64,000 nucleotides of DNA. Source: UBA4644 sp034933145 (GTDB lineage Bacteria; Bacillota; Clostridia; Oscillospirales; Butyricicoccaceae). Within the stretch, counting starts at the first letter, position 1. Every line of letters begins with the position of its first letter. The notes beneath the pieces are model-generated. The model was given only the letters and a program-made list of their open reading frames with translations. It searched no databases and was not told the origin of the DNA. The stretch lies in contig JAYFOA010000029.1 in NCBI GenBank assembly GCA_034933145.1, forward strand, positions 14,191 to 78,190. The letters are read 5' to 3'. The position numbers were made by a program, and so were the translations under genes. Below, in pieces: positions 33,696 to 41,806 of the stretch.

Positions 33696-34175
33696 ATGAA
33701 AATTCGAAAAGCATCCGAAGAGGATATTCAGGATATACAGGTATTGATATTTAGAAATGTCGATGAGGTCATGTCAAAATTACATTCAAAAGATGTACTT
33801 GAAGACATAAAAACGCATTCTACTATTGATAGTTTGTCGTCTCAATTACAGTGGAAACAGGTATATGTTATAGAAGAAGATGATCAAATAGTTGCAACTG
33901 GTGCATTTGCAAATTTTGGTACGAGCGAGAAACCGAAATACTCGGTTTCAAATTTATTTGTTGTTCCAGAGCGACATAGAAAGGGAATTGGTACACTGCT
34001 TATGAAGCAAATAATTCACGATGCGAATGAGAAAGAGGCATCAGATATTCACGTGCCTTCGAGTAAAACCGGAATAAACTTCTATACCCAATTCGGATTT
34101 GAAATTGATCGCGACCAACCGGAGGCAAATGCTGAAATTACTTGGATGACCAAGAAGCTGAAGCCCTCATATTGA
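33696..34175 (+). CDS. GNAT-family N-acetyltransferase, AT-rich
   Basis: Acetyl-CoA-dependent acyltransferase of 159 residues. GNAT motif A is clear: VSNLFVVPERHRKGIGTLLM, with the R/Q-x-x-G-x-G/A pyrophosphate loop as RHRKGIG, and motif B ends at FYTQFGFEI. Substrate is not predictable. ATG 33696 is chosen, with TAGGTGAG upstream. Base composition is strikingly AT-rich with A/T-ending codons, unlike all neighbours, so recent transfer from a low-GC Firmicute is likely. Confidence 0.82.
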   Translation: MKIRKASEEDIQDIQVLIFRNVDEVMSKLHSKDVLEDIKTHSTIDSLSSQLQWKQVYVIEEDDQIVATGAFANFGTSEKPKYSVSNLFVVPERHRKGIGTLLMKQIIHDANEKEASDIHVPSSKTGINFYTQFGFEIDRDQPEANAEITWMTKKLKPSY

Positions 34176-34479
34176 GCACAAATAAGGTCCGCATTTATTA
34201 AAAAACAAGCTCCGCTTGTTCACGCTCCATTGCACGGCAAAATCTGCTTCGCTGCTTTTGCAGCAATCGATTTGGCGCATGCGGCGGCTCTGCCCCCGTA
34301 CCCCCCACCGCTCCCAAGGAACAGAATGGAACATCTGGGCGGGACTTCTGGATCAAATTTCCGGAAGCAGCGGCGCAAGTCAGAAGGCGTTGTCAATAGG
34401 AGGTGGAACTGGCAACTGTATTCGTTTAGAAAAAGGAATTTGGGTGAATGGGCAGCCGGATAAGAGAGGAGGGGAGCAG
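34176..34479. other. 304-nt gap with an orphan minus-strand terminator
   Basis: AACAAGC-tcc-GCTTGTT (34204-34220) is followed on the minus strand by a T run, so it would end leftward transcription, yet no minus-strand gene lies to its right before 35011. The remainder is GC-rich and non-coding as far as I can see. It may be the border of the transferred AT-rich segment. Confidence 0.4.
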
Positions 34480-34920
34480 ATGCGAAAAACGGTTTGGAAG
34501 CGTCTGCTTGTCGCCGCTGCAATTGGAATGCTCTTTTTGGTTGTTATAAAAGGGATCGGGAAGGACGCGATGTTTAGCAACGATTCAATTCCACCGTCTG
34601 TTTTATGCTGTACCATTGAACACATACTTTCCGAAACACAGTTTTCAGGGACTGTCTCCTACGTCAGCGATAACCAGGAAGCAAAAACGGCGTTCGGGAA
34701 TCTTTCCGTTGGGGATACCATCGTTGTTGAAGCGGAGCACTTTCAATTTGGAACTTCGGTCGATATACAGGGAAGCCAAACTCCGTACCTGCGTGATCGA
34801 CTGGATTCGATCTATGTCGGCTATACGGTTCAAATCAATTATTTGGACGTAAGCCACTGTGACGGCAGCGAAATCGGTGCGTCAACAGTTCTCCTGCAGG
34901 GGTTTCTTGAATATCCGTAA
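34480..34920 (+). CDS. Exported or membrane-anchored small protein, unknown
   Basis: Protein of 146 residues with a basic start (MRKTVWKRLLV) and one hydrophobic helix (about 8-26), which is either an anchor or an uncleaved signal. The outer part of about 115 residues has alternating strands (FSGTVSYVSDNQ, GDTIVVEAE, VGYTVQINYLDV), suggesting a small beta domain. ATG 34480 is preceded by GAGGAGGGGAG. Composition is intermediate between the AT-rich GNAT gene and the GC-rich background. No family recognised. Confidence 0.55.
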   Translation: MRKTVWKRLLVAAAIGMLFLVVIKGIGKDAMFSNDSIPPSVLCCTIEHILSETQFSGTVSYVSDNQEAKTAFGNLSVGDTIVVEAEHFQFGTSVDIQGSQTPYLRDRLDSIYVGYTVQINYLDVSHCDGSEIGASTVLLQGFLEYP

Positions 34921-34940
34921 CGGAGTAAAAAACAAGAAGA

Positions 34941-34979
34941 AGGCCCCCGCCGGGTATCGGCGAGGGCCTCGTGTTTTTT
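34941..34979 (+). terminator. Bidirectional terminator
   Basis: AGGCCC-CGCCG pairs with CGGCG-GGGCCT, followed by CGTGTTTTTTG. It separates the small exported protein from the converging minus-strand operon. Confidence 0.75.
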
Positions 34980-35010
34980 GGCGCGGAAAGGATAAGGGGG
35001 ATCGGCGTTT

Positions 35011-35742
35011 CTATGCGCGGGGGACCTTTTTTCCGCCGAACAAATCGCGGAACCAGCCCTTGCGGTACCGGAGGGAGACATAGCCCAGCAGGGACATAAT
35101 GCCTGCGCCCCCGCAGTCGACGATCAGGTCCTTCATCGTATCCCGGAGGGCGGCGCGGCCGATGAGCAGGGTGCCGTCCTGCAGGGCAAATTTTTGCATG
35201 TTGACCCCGAAGACGCCGTCTACGGTGAATTCGCAGATCTCCCAGATGGCGCCCAGCGACAGCGCAAAGCAGAAGGCAAACAGCGCCTCAAAGCCGGGAG
35301 ACAGCGACAGCCGCACGTTTTCGTTCTGGTTGAGCTGGGACACCACGCAAAAGCCAAGCGCCCCCAGCATCAGGCCGCTGCAGCCGTGCAGCAGCGTGTC
35401 CCAGTGAGGAACGGTGTAGTAAAACTGCCGCATTTCGCCCAGAAACATAGAGCAGTAGAGAAAAATCACATACGTAAAATACAGGCCGGGCGGGATATAA
35501 AACTGGATGCGCTTTGCCAGCATGGCCGGCAGAAACAGTCCGACCAGTCCCAAAACCGCCTGAACCAGCGTCATGATATAGTCCGCCTTGGTCTGTCCGC
35601 CGTCGTCACTTTCGTGCGCCGGCGCGCCGGGGATGCGGATGATGCAATAGATGATAGCTGCCGCAAAGCTCAGCACTACCAGCCAGTATACTGCCCGCCG
35701 CAGCTTCTCACGGAGCGAGAGCCGGTCTGTGTCGGCTTTCAC
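35011..35742 (-). CDS. DUF2238/YjdF-like integral membrane protein
   Basis: Membrane protein of 243 residues with about six helices. Conserved-looking motifs are WDTLLHGCSGLMLGALGF and IWEICEFTVDGVFGVNMQ followed by DTMKDLIVDCGGA, which match the DUF2238/YjdF pattern of buried acidic and His residues. The start is GTG at 35742, 2 nt after the aminotransferase stop, with a poor ribosome site, so translation is probably coupled. Function unknown; the acidic/His set would suit metal or proton handling. Confidence 0.72.
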   Translation of the reverse strand: MKADTDRLSLREKLRRAVYWLVVLSFAAAIIYCIIRIPGAPAHESDDGGQTKADYIMTLVQAVLGLVGLFLPAMLAKRIQFYIPPGLYFTYVIFLYCSMFLGEMRQFYYTVPHWDTLLHGCSGLMLGALGFCVVSQLNQNENVRLSLSPGFEALFAFCFALSLGAIWEICEFTVDGVFGVNMQKFALQDGTLLIGRAALRDTMKDLIVDCGGAGIMSLLGYVSLRYRKGWFRDLFGGKKVPRA

Positions 35743-35744
35743 AG

Positions 35745-36998
35745 TCAGCGGGGATGCCGCTCACGGACGGCGGCAAAGGCTTCGTCGGCGACGGCGATGG
35801 TTTCAGCGATGTCCTCGTCACTCAGCGCGGCGTTGACAAAGTGGTTGTGGTGGTTGGTGAAGAATACGCCGCGGCGTACACATTCGGCAATCCATTCCTG
35901 ATGAAGCATCAGGCTCTCATCATCGGCCAGGCGGAGGTAGAACAGGCTGGGCACGCCGGAAACATGCAGGTCAAAGCCGTATTTGGTCGCTGTTTCGATC
36001 AGGCCGTTTTTCAGCACGGTGCCTTTATAGATCAGCAGTTCCGGCATCCCCAGCTTCTTCATCTTTTCGATGCAGGCGATGCCGGCGGCAAACGGGACGG
36101 CAGACAGCCAGTAGCTGCCGGTATAGCTCATGCCGGAGATCGTGTTTTTCAGGAAATCCTTGCCGCACAGGGCCGAGACGTTGTAGCCGTTGGCCAGCGC
36201 CTTGCAGAAGCAGATCAGGTCGGCCTCAAAGCCAAAATAATGGTCGGACCCCGCGATGTCGAGGCGGAAGCCGGCGCGCACGTCATCGACGACCAGCACC
36301 ACATCATTGTCGGTGCAGAGCTTGCGCACTTTCTGCCAATAATCGGGCAGCGGCAGCTCGTTGTCTTTAAAGTTGCCGTGCATATAGGGCTGGGCAATCA
36401 ACGCGGCGATCTGTCCTTTATTGTCGGCAAAGGCCTGCGCCAGCTGATCAAAATCGTTCCAGTCCACATAGAGGTTATTGCAGACGTCTTCCTCGATGAC
36501 GCCGGCATAGTCGATCTTCTGCGTCCAGGGGGAGATGCCGTGATAATAGCCCTTGAAGAATACAATTTTTTTCCGGTGGGTATAGGCGCGGGCCGCCATG
36601 ACCGCCATGGTGGTGACGTCGTTTCCGTTCTTTGCGAAAAATGCCCAATCGGCACAGGCCACAGTATCCACCAGCAGCTCCGCAAAATCGATCATTTTGG
36701 TGCTGGGGGAAGTGGTGCAGTCGCCCAGCTTCCGTTGTGCGGCGGCGGCGGCGTCCACATCCGGATCGTTATAGCCCAGTACATTGGGACCGTAGGCGCA
36801 CATATAGTCAATATAGCGGTTGTCATCCACATCCCAGAAATAGGTGCCCTGGGCGCGGCTGGAGAACAGCGGGAAGGCGTCCACGGGGATGAAGCAGCCT
36901 TCGGCGGGGCCCAGGTGGCCGTAAACGCCGGAGGGGATCACTTTGGCCGCGCGGAGAAATGCCTCGCGGCTTTTTTCATGCGTATAAATTTCGTGCAT
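35745..36998 (-). CDS. Class-III PLP aminotransferase, glutamate-1-semialdehyde aminomutase-like
   Basis: PLP enzyme of 417 residues. FFAKNGNDVTTMAVMAARAYT binds the phosphate; VVDDVRAGFR holds the ring-pairing Asp; the catalytic Lys is in CKALANGYNVSALCG. The family includes glutamate-1-semialdehyde aminomutase and many omega-aminotransferases. No other tetrapyrrole genes are nearby, so a heme role is unlikely. It follows an SCP2-like protein (13 nt gap) and precedes a membrane protein (2 nt), an unusual trio. Substrate unknown. Confidence 0.82.
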   Translation of the reverse strand: MHEIYTHEKSREAFLRAAKVIPSGVYGHLGPAEGCFIPVDAFPLFSSRAQGTYFWDVDDNRYIDYMCAYGPNVLGYNDPDVDAAAAAQRKLGDCTTSPSTKMIDFAELLVDTVACADWAFFAKNGNDVTTMAVMAARAYTHRKKIVFFKGYYHGISPWTQKIDYAGVIEEDVCNNLYVDWNDFDQLAQAFADNKGQIAALIAQPYMHGNFKDNELPLPDYWQKVRKLCTDNDVVLVVDDVRAGFRLDIAGSDHYFGFEADLICFCKALANGYNVSALCGKDFLKNTISGMSYTGSYWLSAVPFAAGIACIEKMKKLGMPELLIYKGTVLKNGLIETATKYGFDLHVSGVPSLFYLRLADDESLMLHQEWIAECVRRGVFFTNHHNHFVNAALSDEDIAETIAVADEAFAAVRERHPR

Positions 36999-37011
36999 TC
37001 TATTGTCCTCC

Positions 37012-37764
37012 TCAAGCGAGATATTGGCCTACGCGGTCGAGAATGCGGTTTACGTTGTCCACCTGGGACATCATGCCGCCCACGCGGATCTTGCCTTCTC
37101 CGATGCAGGCGACGGCATTGACCTTTCCGTCAAACAGTCCCCGCGCCAGATGCATGTCGGCAAACTCCATGTAGGAAAGCCATTGCTTCGGCGGCGTATG
37201 GATCGCGCTCAGCACATGGTTTTCGGCCAGAATGCCCACCGACGGGCCGTCCGCGACGGCCAGACGGATGACACCGTCGACGATATAACTCGCGCTGGCG
37301 CGGCCGACCTTGTCATGGTTTCCCACCTGCGAGGCGGCGGCGGCGATAACGTGCATCATCAGCGTCGTACTTACGGTAAAGAACTCTTCGTTGTCCAGCG
37401 CCCCTTCCGCGGGACGGAGGAAGGAGGAAAGCAGGTCGGTCAGTTTGGTGAAGGGCCCAAGCAGGAAAGAGATCTTTGTAAAGCCCTTGCTGGGAAACGG
37501 CTTGCCGGTGCCGTCGATCATGGCATTGAACTTTTCCGGTGAAGAGAAGGGCAGCTTGATATCACAGCGCTCCGTGCCCTCTTCAAAACCGCAGCCGCCG
37601 CCGGAAAAACGCAGCGTCGCCTGCGGTCCGCCCTTGACAGAAAAGCCGATGGAGCATTGCTTTTCGCCCAGAAGACTCCGGGCTTGTCCGGACAGTTCGC
37701 ACAGCGAAGGCAGCGCGCCCAGGATGGCATACATATTGATATAGGCGAGGGTCATTGGGTCCAT
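37012..37764 (-). CDS. SCP2-like sterol-carrier-fold protein
   Basis: Cytosolic protein of 250 residues with an SCP2-type fold, which in the family forms a hydrophobic tunnel for lipids or acyl compounds. A central SCP2-like strand pattern is visible (CSIGFSVKGGPQATLRFSGGG and DIKLPFSSPEKFNAMIDG) with a helical C-terminal half containing a GKIRVGGMMSQVDNVNRIL end. GGAGGCGATCCT precedes the ATG. It is first in the operon with the aminotransferase and DUF2238-like protein, and may bind that enzyme's substrate; this is inference. Confidence 0.7.
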   Translation of the reverse strand: MDPMTLAYINMYAILGALPSLCELSGQARSLLGEKQCSIGFSVKGGPQATLRFSGGGCGFEEGTERCDIKLPFSSPEKFNAMIDGTGKPFPSKGFTKISFLLGPFTKLTDLLSSFLRPAEGALDNEEFFTVSTTLMMHVIAAAASQVGNHDKVGRASASYIVDGVIRLAVADGPSVGILAENHVLSAIHTPPKQWLSYMEFADMHLARGLFDGKVNAVACIGEGKIRVGGMMSQVDNVNRILDRVGQYLA

Positions 37765-37793
37765 AGGATCGCCTCCAATAAATAAGTGTGCAT

Positions 37794-37861
37794 ATTATAA
37801 CATGCTTTGCATCGAATAACAAGGAAGCGGGCTTGCCGAAATGTCAAATTTCTGTTATGAT
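37794..37861. promoter_or_regulatory. Divergent promoter pair
   Basis: Minus strand, for the SCP2 operon: TTGTTA (37817-37822), 17-nt spacer, TATAAT (37794-37799). Plus strand, for the MATE gene: TTGCCG (37833-37838), 17-nt spacer, TATGAT (37856-37861). The -35 boxes are only 10 nt apart, so a factor bound between them would affect both. Confidence 0.7.
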
Positions 37862-37890
37862 GGCAGGAAAGAAAGGACGTATGATATTTC

Positions 37891-39207
37891 ATGCAGCTCG
37901 AGGGCAAAAGCCTGGGAAGCGACTTTGCGCGGTTCGTCACGCCGACCGTGCTGTCGCTGACAGTGTTCAGTCTCTATTCCCTCATCGACGGTGTATTTGT
38001 TGCACGCGGCGTGTCCGAGACGGCGATGGCGGCCGTCAATCTATCCATTCCGTTCATCAATTTCCTCTTTTCCGTGGCCGTACTATTTGCGGTGGGTACC
38101 TCGACGCTGATCGCCATTCAGCTGGGCCGCGGGAACCGGAACGAGGCATCCCGGCTATTTTCCCAGAACCTGGCCGTGGTGGCCGTTCTGGGCGTTTCTA
38201 TTTCGATCCTTGCGCTGCTGTTTACGGAGCCGCTGGCCCATCTCCTCGGCGCGGAGGAACATACGCTCGGCTATGTGATGACCTATCTGCGGGGCGTGGC
38301 GCCGTTCAGTGCCTGTTTTGTCGTCTCCTATCTGATGGAGATTCTGGTCAAGACCGACGGGAACCCCCGGCTGGCAATCATCACGGTCACGACCGGCTGT
38401 ACCGTCCACGCGCTGATGGACTATCTGTTCATCTTCAAGCTGGGGACCGGCATCGTCGGTGCGGCCTGGGCCACCGGTGGATCCCAGCTTCTTACCTGTC
38501 TGATTTATTTTGGACACTTCCTGCGGGGAAAGACCACGTTCCGGCTGCAAAAATTCCGGTTTGACCTGTCCCTTTACCGGCGGCTGATCCCCATCGGCCT
38601 GTCAGACGGCGTTACGGAACTGTGCACCGGACTGATGATTTTTCTGTTTAACCGGACGATTCTGCGGTATATCGGCACCGACGGGCTGGTGAGCTATACG
38701 ATCATCGCCTATGTCAACACGCTGATTGTAAACGGTATGCTGGGGGTTCCGCAGGGGATGCAGCCGCTGGTCAGCTACCACTACGGGAAGGGCGAAATGG
38801 ACAAATGCCATCGCCTTCTGCGCTATGGCCTGATTACCGTGGCTTCGCTGTCGGCGGCCGTGTTTCTCCTGCTGCATCTTTTTGCGCCGCAGGTGGTCGG
38901 CGTATTCCTTGACCGGGGATCCCCGCTGTTTGCGGTTTCAATCGCCGATTTCCGCAAATACAGCTTCAGCTTCCTGCTGATCGGTTTTAACGTGCTGCTG
39001 GGCGGCTTTATGACGGCGGTGGAACGGCCGAGGGCCGCCATCACCGTGTCGGTGGGCCGCGGTCTGGTGGTGCAGGGAGCCAGCCTGCTGCTGCTGAGTA
39101 CGCTGTTCGGCGGGGAAGGCATCTGGTATGCCACTCTGCTGTCGGAATCGGTCATGCTGTGCGTATCCGCCGGTTTTCTCCGGCGGTACCGGCGGAATAA
39201 CGGATAG
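37891..39207 (+). CDS. MATE-family multidrug efflux transporter
   Basis: Twelve-helix antiporter of 438 residues that exports cationic or amphipathic compounds in exchange for Na+ or H+. Typical segments: FVTPTVLSLTVFSLYSLIDG with the N-terminal VFVARGVSETAMAAVNLSIP, and the second-half repeat YHYGKGEMDKCHRLLRYGL. The Asp in SLIDGVFV is a family landmark in helix 1. Single gene with its own promoter and a bidirectional terminator. Substrate unknown. Confidence 0.9.
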   Translation: MQLEGKSLGSDFARFVTPTVLSLTVFSLYSLIDGVFVARGVSETAMAAVNLSIPFINFLFSVAVLFAVGTSTLIAIQLGRGNRNEASRLFSQNLAVVAVLGVSISILALLFTEPLAHLLGAEEHTLGYVMTYLRGVAPFSACFVVSYLMEILVKTDGNPRLAIITVTTGCTVHALMDYLFIFKLGTGIVGAAWATGGSQLLTCLIYFGHFLRGKTTFRLQKFRFDLSLYRRLIPIGLSDGVTELCTGLMIFLFNRTILRYIGTDGLVSYTIIAYVNTLIVNGMLGVPQGMQPLVSYHYGKGEMDKCHRLLRYGLITVASLSAAVFLLLHLFAPQVVGVFLDRGSPLFAVSIADFRKYSFSFLLIGFNVLLGGFMTAVERPRAAITVSVGRGLVVQGASLLLLSTLFGGEGIWYATLLSESVMLCVSAGFLRRYRRNNG

Positions 39208-39226
39208 CTTGGGTACATAAATCAAT

Positions 39227-39260
39227 AAAAACTGCCGTCCGATGAGGACGGCAGTTTTTC
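39227..39260 (+). terminator. Bidirectional terminator, MATE / carboxypeptidase
   Basis: AAAAACTGCCGTCC pairs perfectly with GGACGGCAGTTTTT around GATGA. It serves both converging genes. Confidence 0.88.
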
Positions 39261-39268
39261 ATTTTCTA

Positions 39269-40567
39269 TCAGATATGGCGGCCGCGGCTGCGGTGCTTTT
39301 TCCGGCGGCGCCGGTTGAATACAATCACATACACGACCAGGATCAAAAGGAACGCGGCTACGGCAGCCAAAATGATCTTAAAGGCCGTTCCGCCGAAAAA
39401 GCCGGTGATCCGGTCGATGATATACAGCGGTTCGGAGCGCTCGACAGCAGAGGAGGAAACCAGATTCATCTTGGCATACTCGCGGCCCTGATAACTGACC
39501 GTCAGCTCGCCCAGTACCTGGCCTTCCTCCACGGGTGCGTCTACCGATTCGGGCGCGGTGTAGTCAAGCTGCAGGTCGGAGGTCTGAAAGTCGGTGGGCA
39601 GAAGGGCCGTAACGCTGTCTTCCGGCGTTAAAAGAATGGTGTCCTGCTTGTTGGCAGCCAACCGCACCGGCACAGTGCAGATCGGTTCGCTGTTTTTAAG
39701 CATTACCTGGTTGGCATAATTATTTTTCGCAAAATCAAATAGCTTTTTGGTCTCCGTAAAGCTGCCCATGGTGCCGTCGTCGCCTTTGGACGCGCCGAGC
39801 ACCACGGTATAAAACGTCAGGTCGTCCTTCTGCACGGCGGAAATGAAGCACAGGCCGGCGGCGGTGGTCGATCCGGTTTTGATGCCCAGACAGCCCTCGT
39901 AGCCATAGGTGGGATTGGCGTGGTTGCCGGGCAGCATATAGTTGGTCGAATATTTCGTCGTAGTCTTGGTGTGCTTATTAGTCACCGGCAGGGTGACGGA
40001 GGTTTCGGTCACCAGCTGGGCGATCGTCTCATTCTGCATGGCATAGAGCGCGATTTTCAGCAGATCACGGGCGGAGGTATAGTGGTTTTCATCCGGCAGT
40101 CCGTTGGGGTTGGTGAAATGCGAGTTCTCACAGCCGAGTTCCTGCACTTTATTATTCATCAGCGTGACAAACGCGTCGATGCTGCCCGAGATATGGATCG
40201 CCAGCGTGTTGGCCGCGTCGTTGCCGGAAGCGATGAGCAGGTAGCGCATCAGATCCATGAATCCGATTTCCTCGCCGGGGATCAGGTAGACCGAGCTGCC
40301 CTGTTCAAACAGCCCTTCAGTGGCCTCCTTCGGGACAGTGACGACGTCATCCGGGTTACCGTATTCCATCGCCAGGGCGGCGGTCAGCAGCTTTGTGGTA
40401 CTCGCGGGATAGAGCTGCTCATCGGCGTTTGACTCCTGCAGGGTCTCGCCGCTGGACTTTTCATAGAGAATATACGCCTTTGCCTGGATATCCGGGGGCG
40501 TAAGGGCGAAGGCCGGCGTTGCGAGCAACGCGGCGGCGAGCAGCGTACAAATCCATTTTTTTAACAT
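39269..40567 (-). CDS. dacF: D-alanyl-D-alanine carboxypeptidase (PBP5/DacF type)
   Basis: Low-molecular-weight penicillin-binding protein, 432 residues, trimming the terminal D-Ala of peptidoglycan stems. Signal peptide up to about AFALT (residue 22). The serine-protease-like motifs are intact: SxxK as ASTTKLL, SxN as SGNDAANT, KTG as IKTGSTTAAG. A C-terminal beta domain (about 290-380) is followed by a membrane helix (FKIILAAVAAFLLILVVYVIVF) and a basic tail, so it is anchored by a true C-terminal helix. ATG 40567 is chosen with GGGAGGGCG upstream. DacF versus DacA/B is uncertain. Confidence 0.9.
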   Translation of the reverse strand: MLKKWICTLLAAALLATPAFALTPPDIQAKAYILYEKSSGETLQESNADEQLYPASTTKLLTAALAMEYGNPDDVVTVPKEATEGLFEQGSSVYLIPGEEIGFMDLMRYLLIASGNDAANTLAIHISGSIDAFVTLMNNKVQELGCENSHFTNPNGLPDENHYTSARDLLKIALYAMQNETIAQLVTETSVTLPVTNKHTKTTTKYSTNYMLPGNHANPTYGYEGCLGIKTGSTTAAGLCFISAVQKDDLTFYTVVLGASKGDDGTMGSFTETKKLFDFAKNNYANQVMLKNSEPICTVPVRLAANKQDTILLTPEDSVTALLPTDFQTSDLQLDYTAPESVDAPVEEGQVLGELTVSYQGREYAKMNLVSSSAVERSEPLYIIDRITGFFGGTAFKIILAAVAAFLLILVVYVIVFNRRRRKKHRSRGRHI

Positions 40568-40613
40568 TTTTTCGCCCTCCCGGTGCAATCTATGTCGCTT
40601 TATGATATTATTT

Positions 40614-40642
40614 ATTTTATCAAACAGTGCCTCTTATTGCAA
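40614..40642 (-). promoter_or_regulatory. Promoter of the carboxypeptidase gene
   Basis: On the minus strand TTGCAA (40637-40642), 17-nt spacer, TAAAAT (40614-40619), about 47 nt before the ATG. Confidence 0.6.
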
Positions 40643-40705
40643 GGACATGGGGCCGTTGTCATAAAATTTTAAGATATGCAGGATATGGAAAGCGGCGGTG
40701 AGCGG

Positions 40706-41098
40706 ATGAAAGAGCGGCGATGGCTGCTGTGCGCATGCGCGCTGCTCTGCGTCTGCCTCGGCGTATTTGCGGGCCGCGCGTGGGCGCTGCATGGCGGCGT
40801 TATGCTGCGTACGGAGGCGGGAAGCGTACCTGAGCTTGGCACGCTGGCGGCCGCCCCGGCCGCGCCGGAGACGGCGGAGACGATGAACAGCGCGCTCGAT
40901 CTGAATACAGCCACGGCAGCCGAGCTTTCCGAACTGCCCGGCATTGGGGACACACTGGCGCAGCGCATTGTGGACTACCGCACGGAAAACGGAAGCTTTC
41001 AGAGCGTTGACGAACTGCTGGCCGTCAAGGGAATCGGGCAGGCGACGCTGGAACGCCTCCGCGCATATATCAAAGTGGAAGAAGGAGGGCGGCCATGA
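40706..41098 (+). CDS. comEA: ComEA-like helix-hairpin-helix DNA-binding protein
   Basis: Membrane-anchored DNA-binding protein of 130 residues. One N-terminal helix (about 6-25) is followed by an Ala/Pro/Thr linker and a C-terminal double helix-hairpin-helix (about 65-128): LNTATAAELSELPGIGDTLAQ and VDELLAVKGIGQATLERL. ComEA normally binds incoming DNA outside the membrane during transformation. ATG 40706 has GGTGAG upstream; earlier ATGs at 40676 and 40685 are possible. No ComEC/EB is next to it; instead its stop overlaps the response-regulator start, an unusual partner. Confidence 0.82.
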   Translation: MKERRWLLCACALLCVCLGVFAGRAWALHGGVMLRTEAGSVPELGTLAAAPAAPETAETMNSALDLNTATAAELSELPGIGDTLAQRIVDYRTENGSFQSVDELLAVKGIGQATLERLRAYIKVEEGGRP

Positions 41099-41775
41099 GG
41101 ATTCTTGTGGTGGACGACGAGCATCTGCTGGTCAAGGGAATCAAATTCAATCTGGAGAACGACGGATATCAGGTGGACGGCGCCTATGACGGCGCGGCGG
41201 CGCTGGCGCTGTTCCGCGAAAACAGCTATGACCTTGTGATCCTCGATCTGATGCTGCCGGTGCTGGATGGCTTTACGGTCTGCCGCAAGATCCGGGAAAC
41301 GTCCCAGGTGCCGATCATCATGCTGACCGCCAAGAGCGAGGGAAGCGACAAGCTGCTGGGCTTTGAGTACGGGGCGGATGATTATGTGACCCAACGCTTT
41401 GATAGTCTGGAGCTGAAGGCGCGCATCCGCGTGATTCTGCGCCGTGCCGCCGGCGAGCAGCAGGAACGGGAGATGCTGGAGAGCCCCCGGATCCGGGTGG
41501 ACATTCTGCAGCGCGCCGTCTGGGCCGCAGAGCAGCTCGTCGAGCTGACGGCGAAGGAGTTTGACCTGCTGGTGATGCTGATGCGGAATGAAGGACGCGT
41601 GTTCAGCCGGGAGAAACTGCTCAACAGCGTCTGGGGGTACGAATATCCCGGCGACATCCGCACGGTGGATGTGCATGTCCGCCGTCTACGCGAAAAACTG
41701 GAAGCGGACGACGCCCATCCGGAGTACATCCTGACCAAATGGGGAGTGGGCTACTATTTCAAAGGAAAGGCGTAG
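41095..41775 (+). CDS. OmpR/PhoB-type response regulator with altered switch-Lys site
   Basis: Regulator of 226 residues. Receiver domain: acidic pair D7-D8, phosphorylation site D51 (VILDLMLP), switch Thr in IIMLTAKSEG. The position of the conserved Lys, normally in a K-P-F motif, reads VTQRF with Q100 and R101, so both the Lys and the cis-Pro are missing. The winged-helix output domain (about 125-226) is normal (VELTAKEFDLLVMLMRN, LLNSVWGYEYPGDIRTVDVH). ATG overlaps the comEA stop. It should work with the kinase immediately downstream; loss of the Lys may weaken phosphorylation-driven switching. Confidence 0.88.
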   Translation: MRILVVDDEHLLVKGIKFNLENDGYQVDGAYDGAAALALFRENSYDLVILDLMLPVLDGFTVCRKIRETSQVPIIMLTAKSEGSDKLLGFEYGADDYVTQRFDSLELKARIRVILRRAAGEQQEREMLESPRIRVDILQRAVWAAEQLVELTAKEFDLLVMLMRNEGRVFSREKLLNSVWGYEYPGDIRTVDVHVRRLREKLEADDAHPEYILTKWGVGYYFKGKA

Positions 41776-41806
41776 CAGGCGGCTGATTTCCAGCCTGCGG
41801 TTCAAA

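Noticed and set aside
35745..36998. hemL, glutamate-1-semialdehyde aminomutase of heme synthesis
   Set aside because: The fold fits, but there are no other tetrapyrrole genes and the neighbours are an SCP2-like and a membrane protein.
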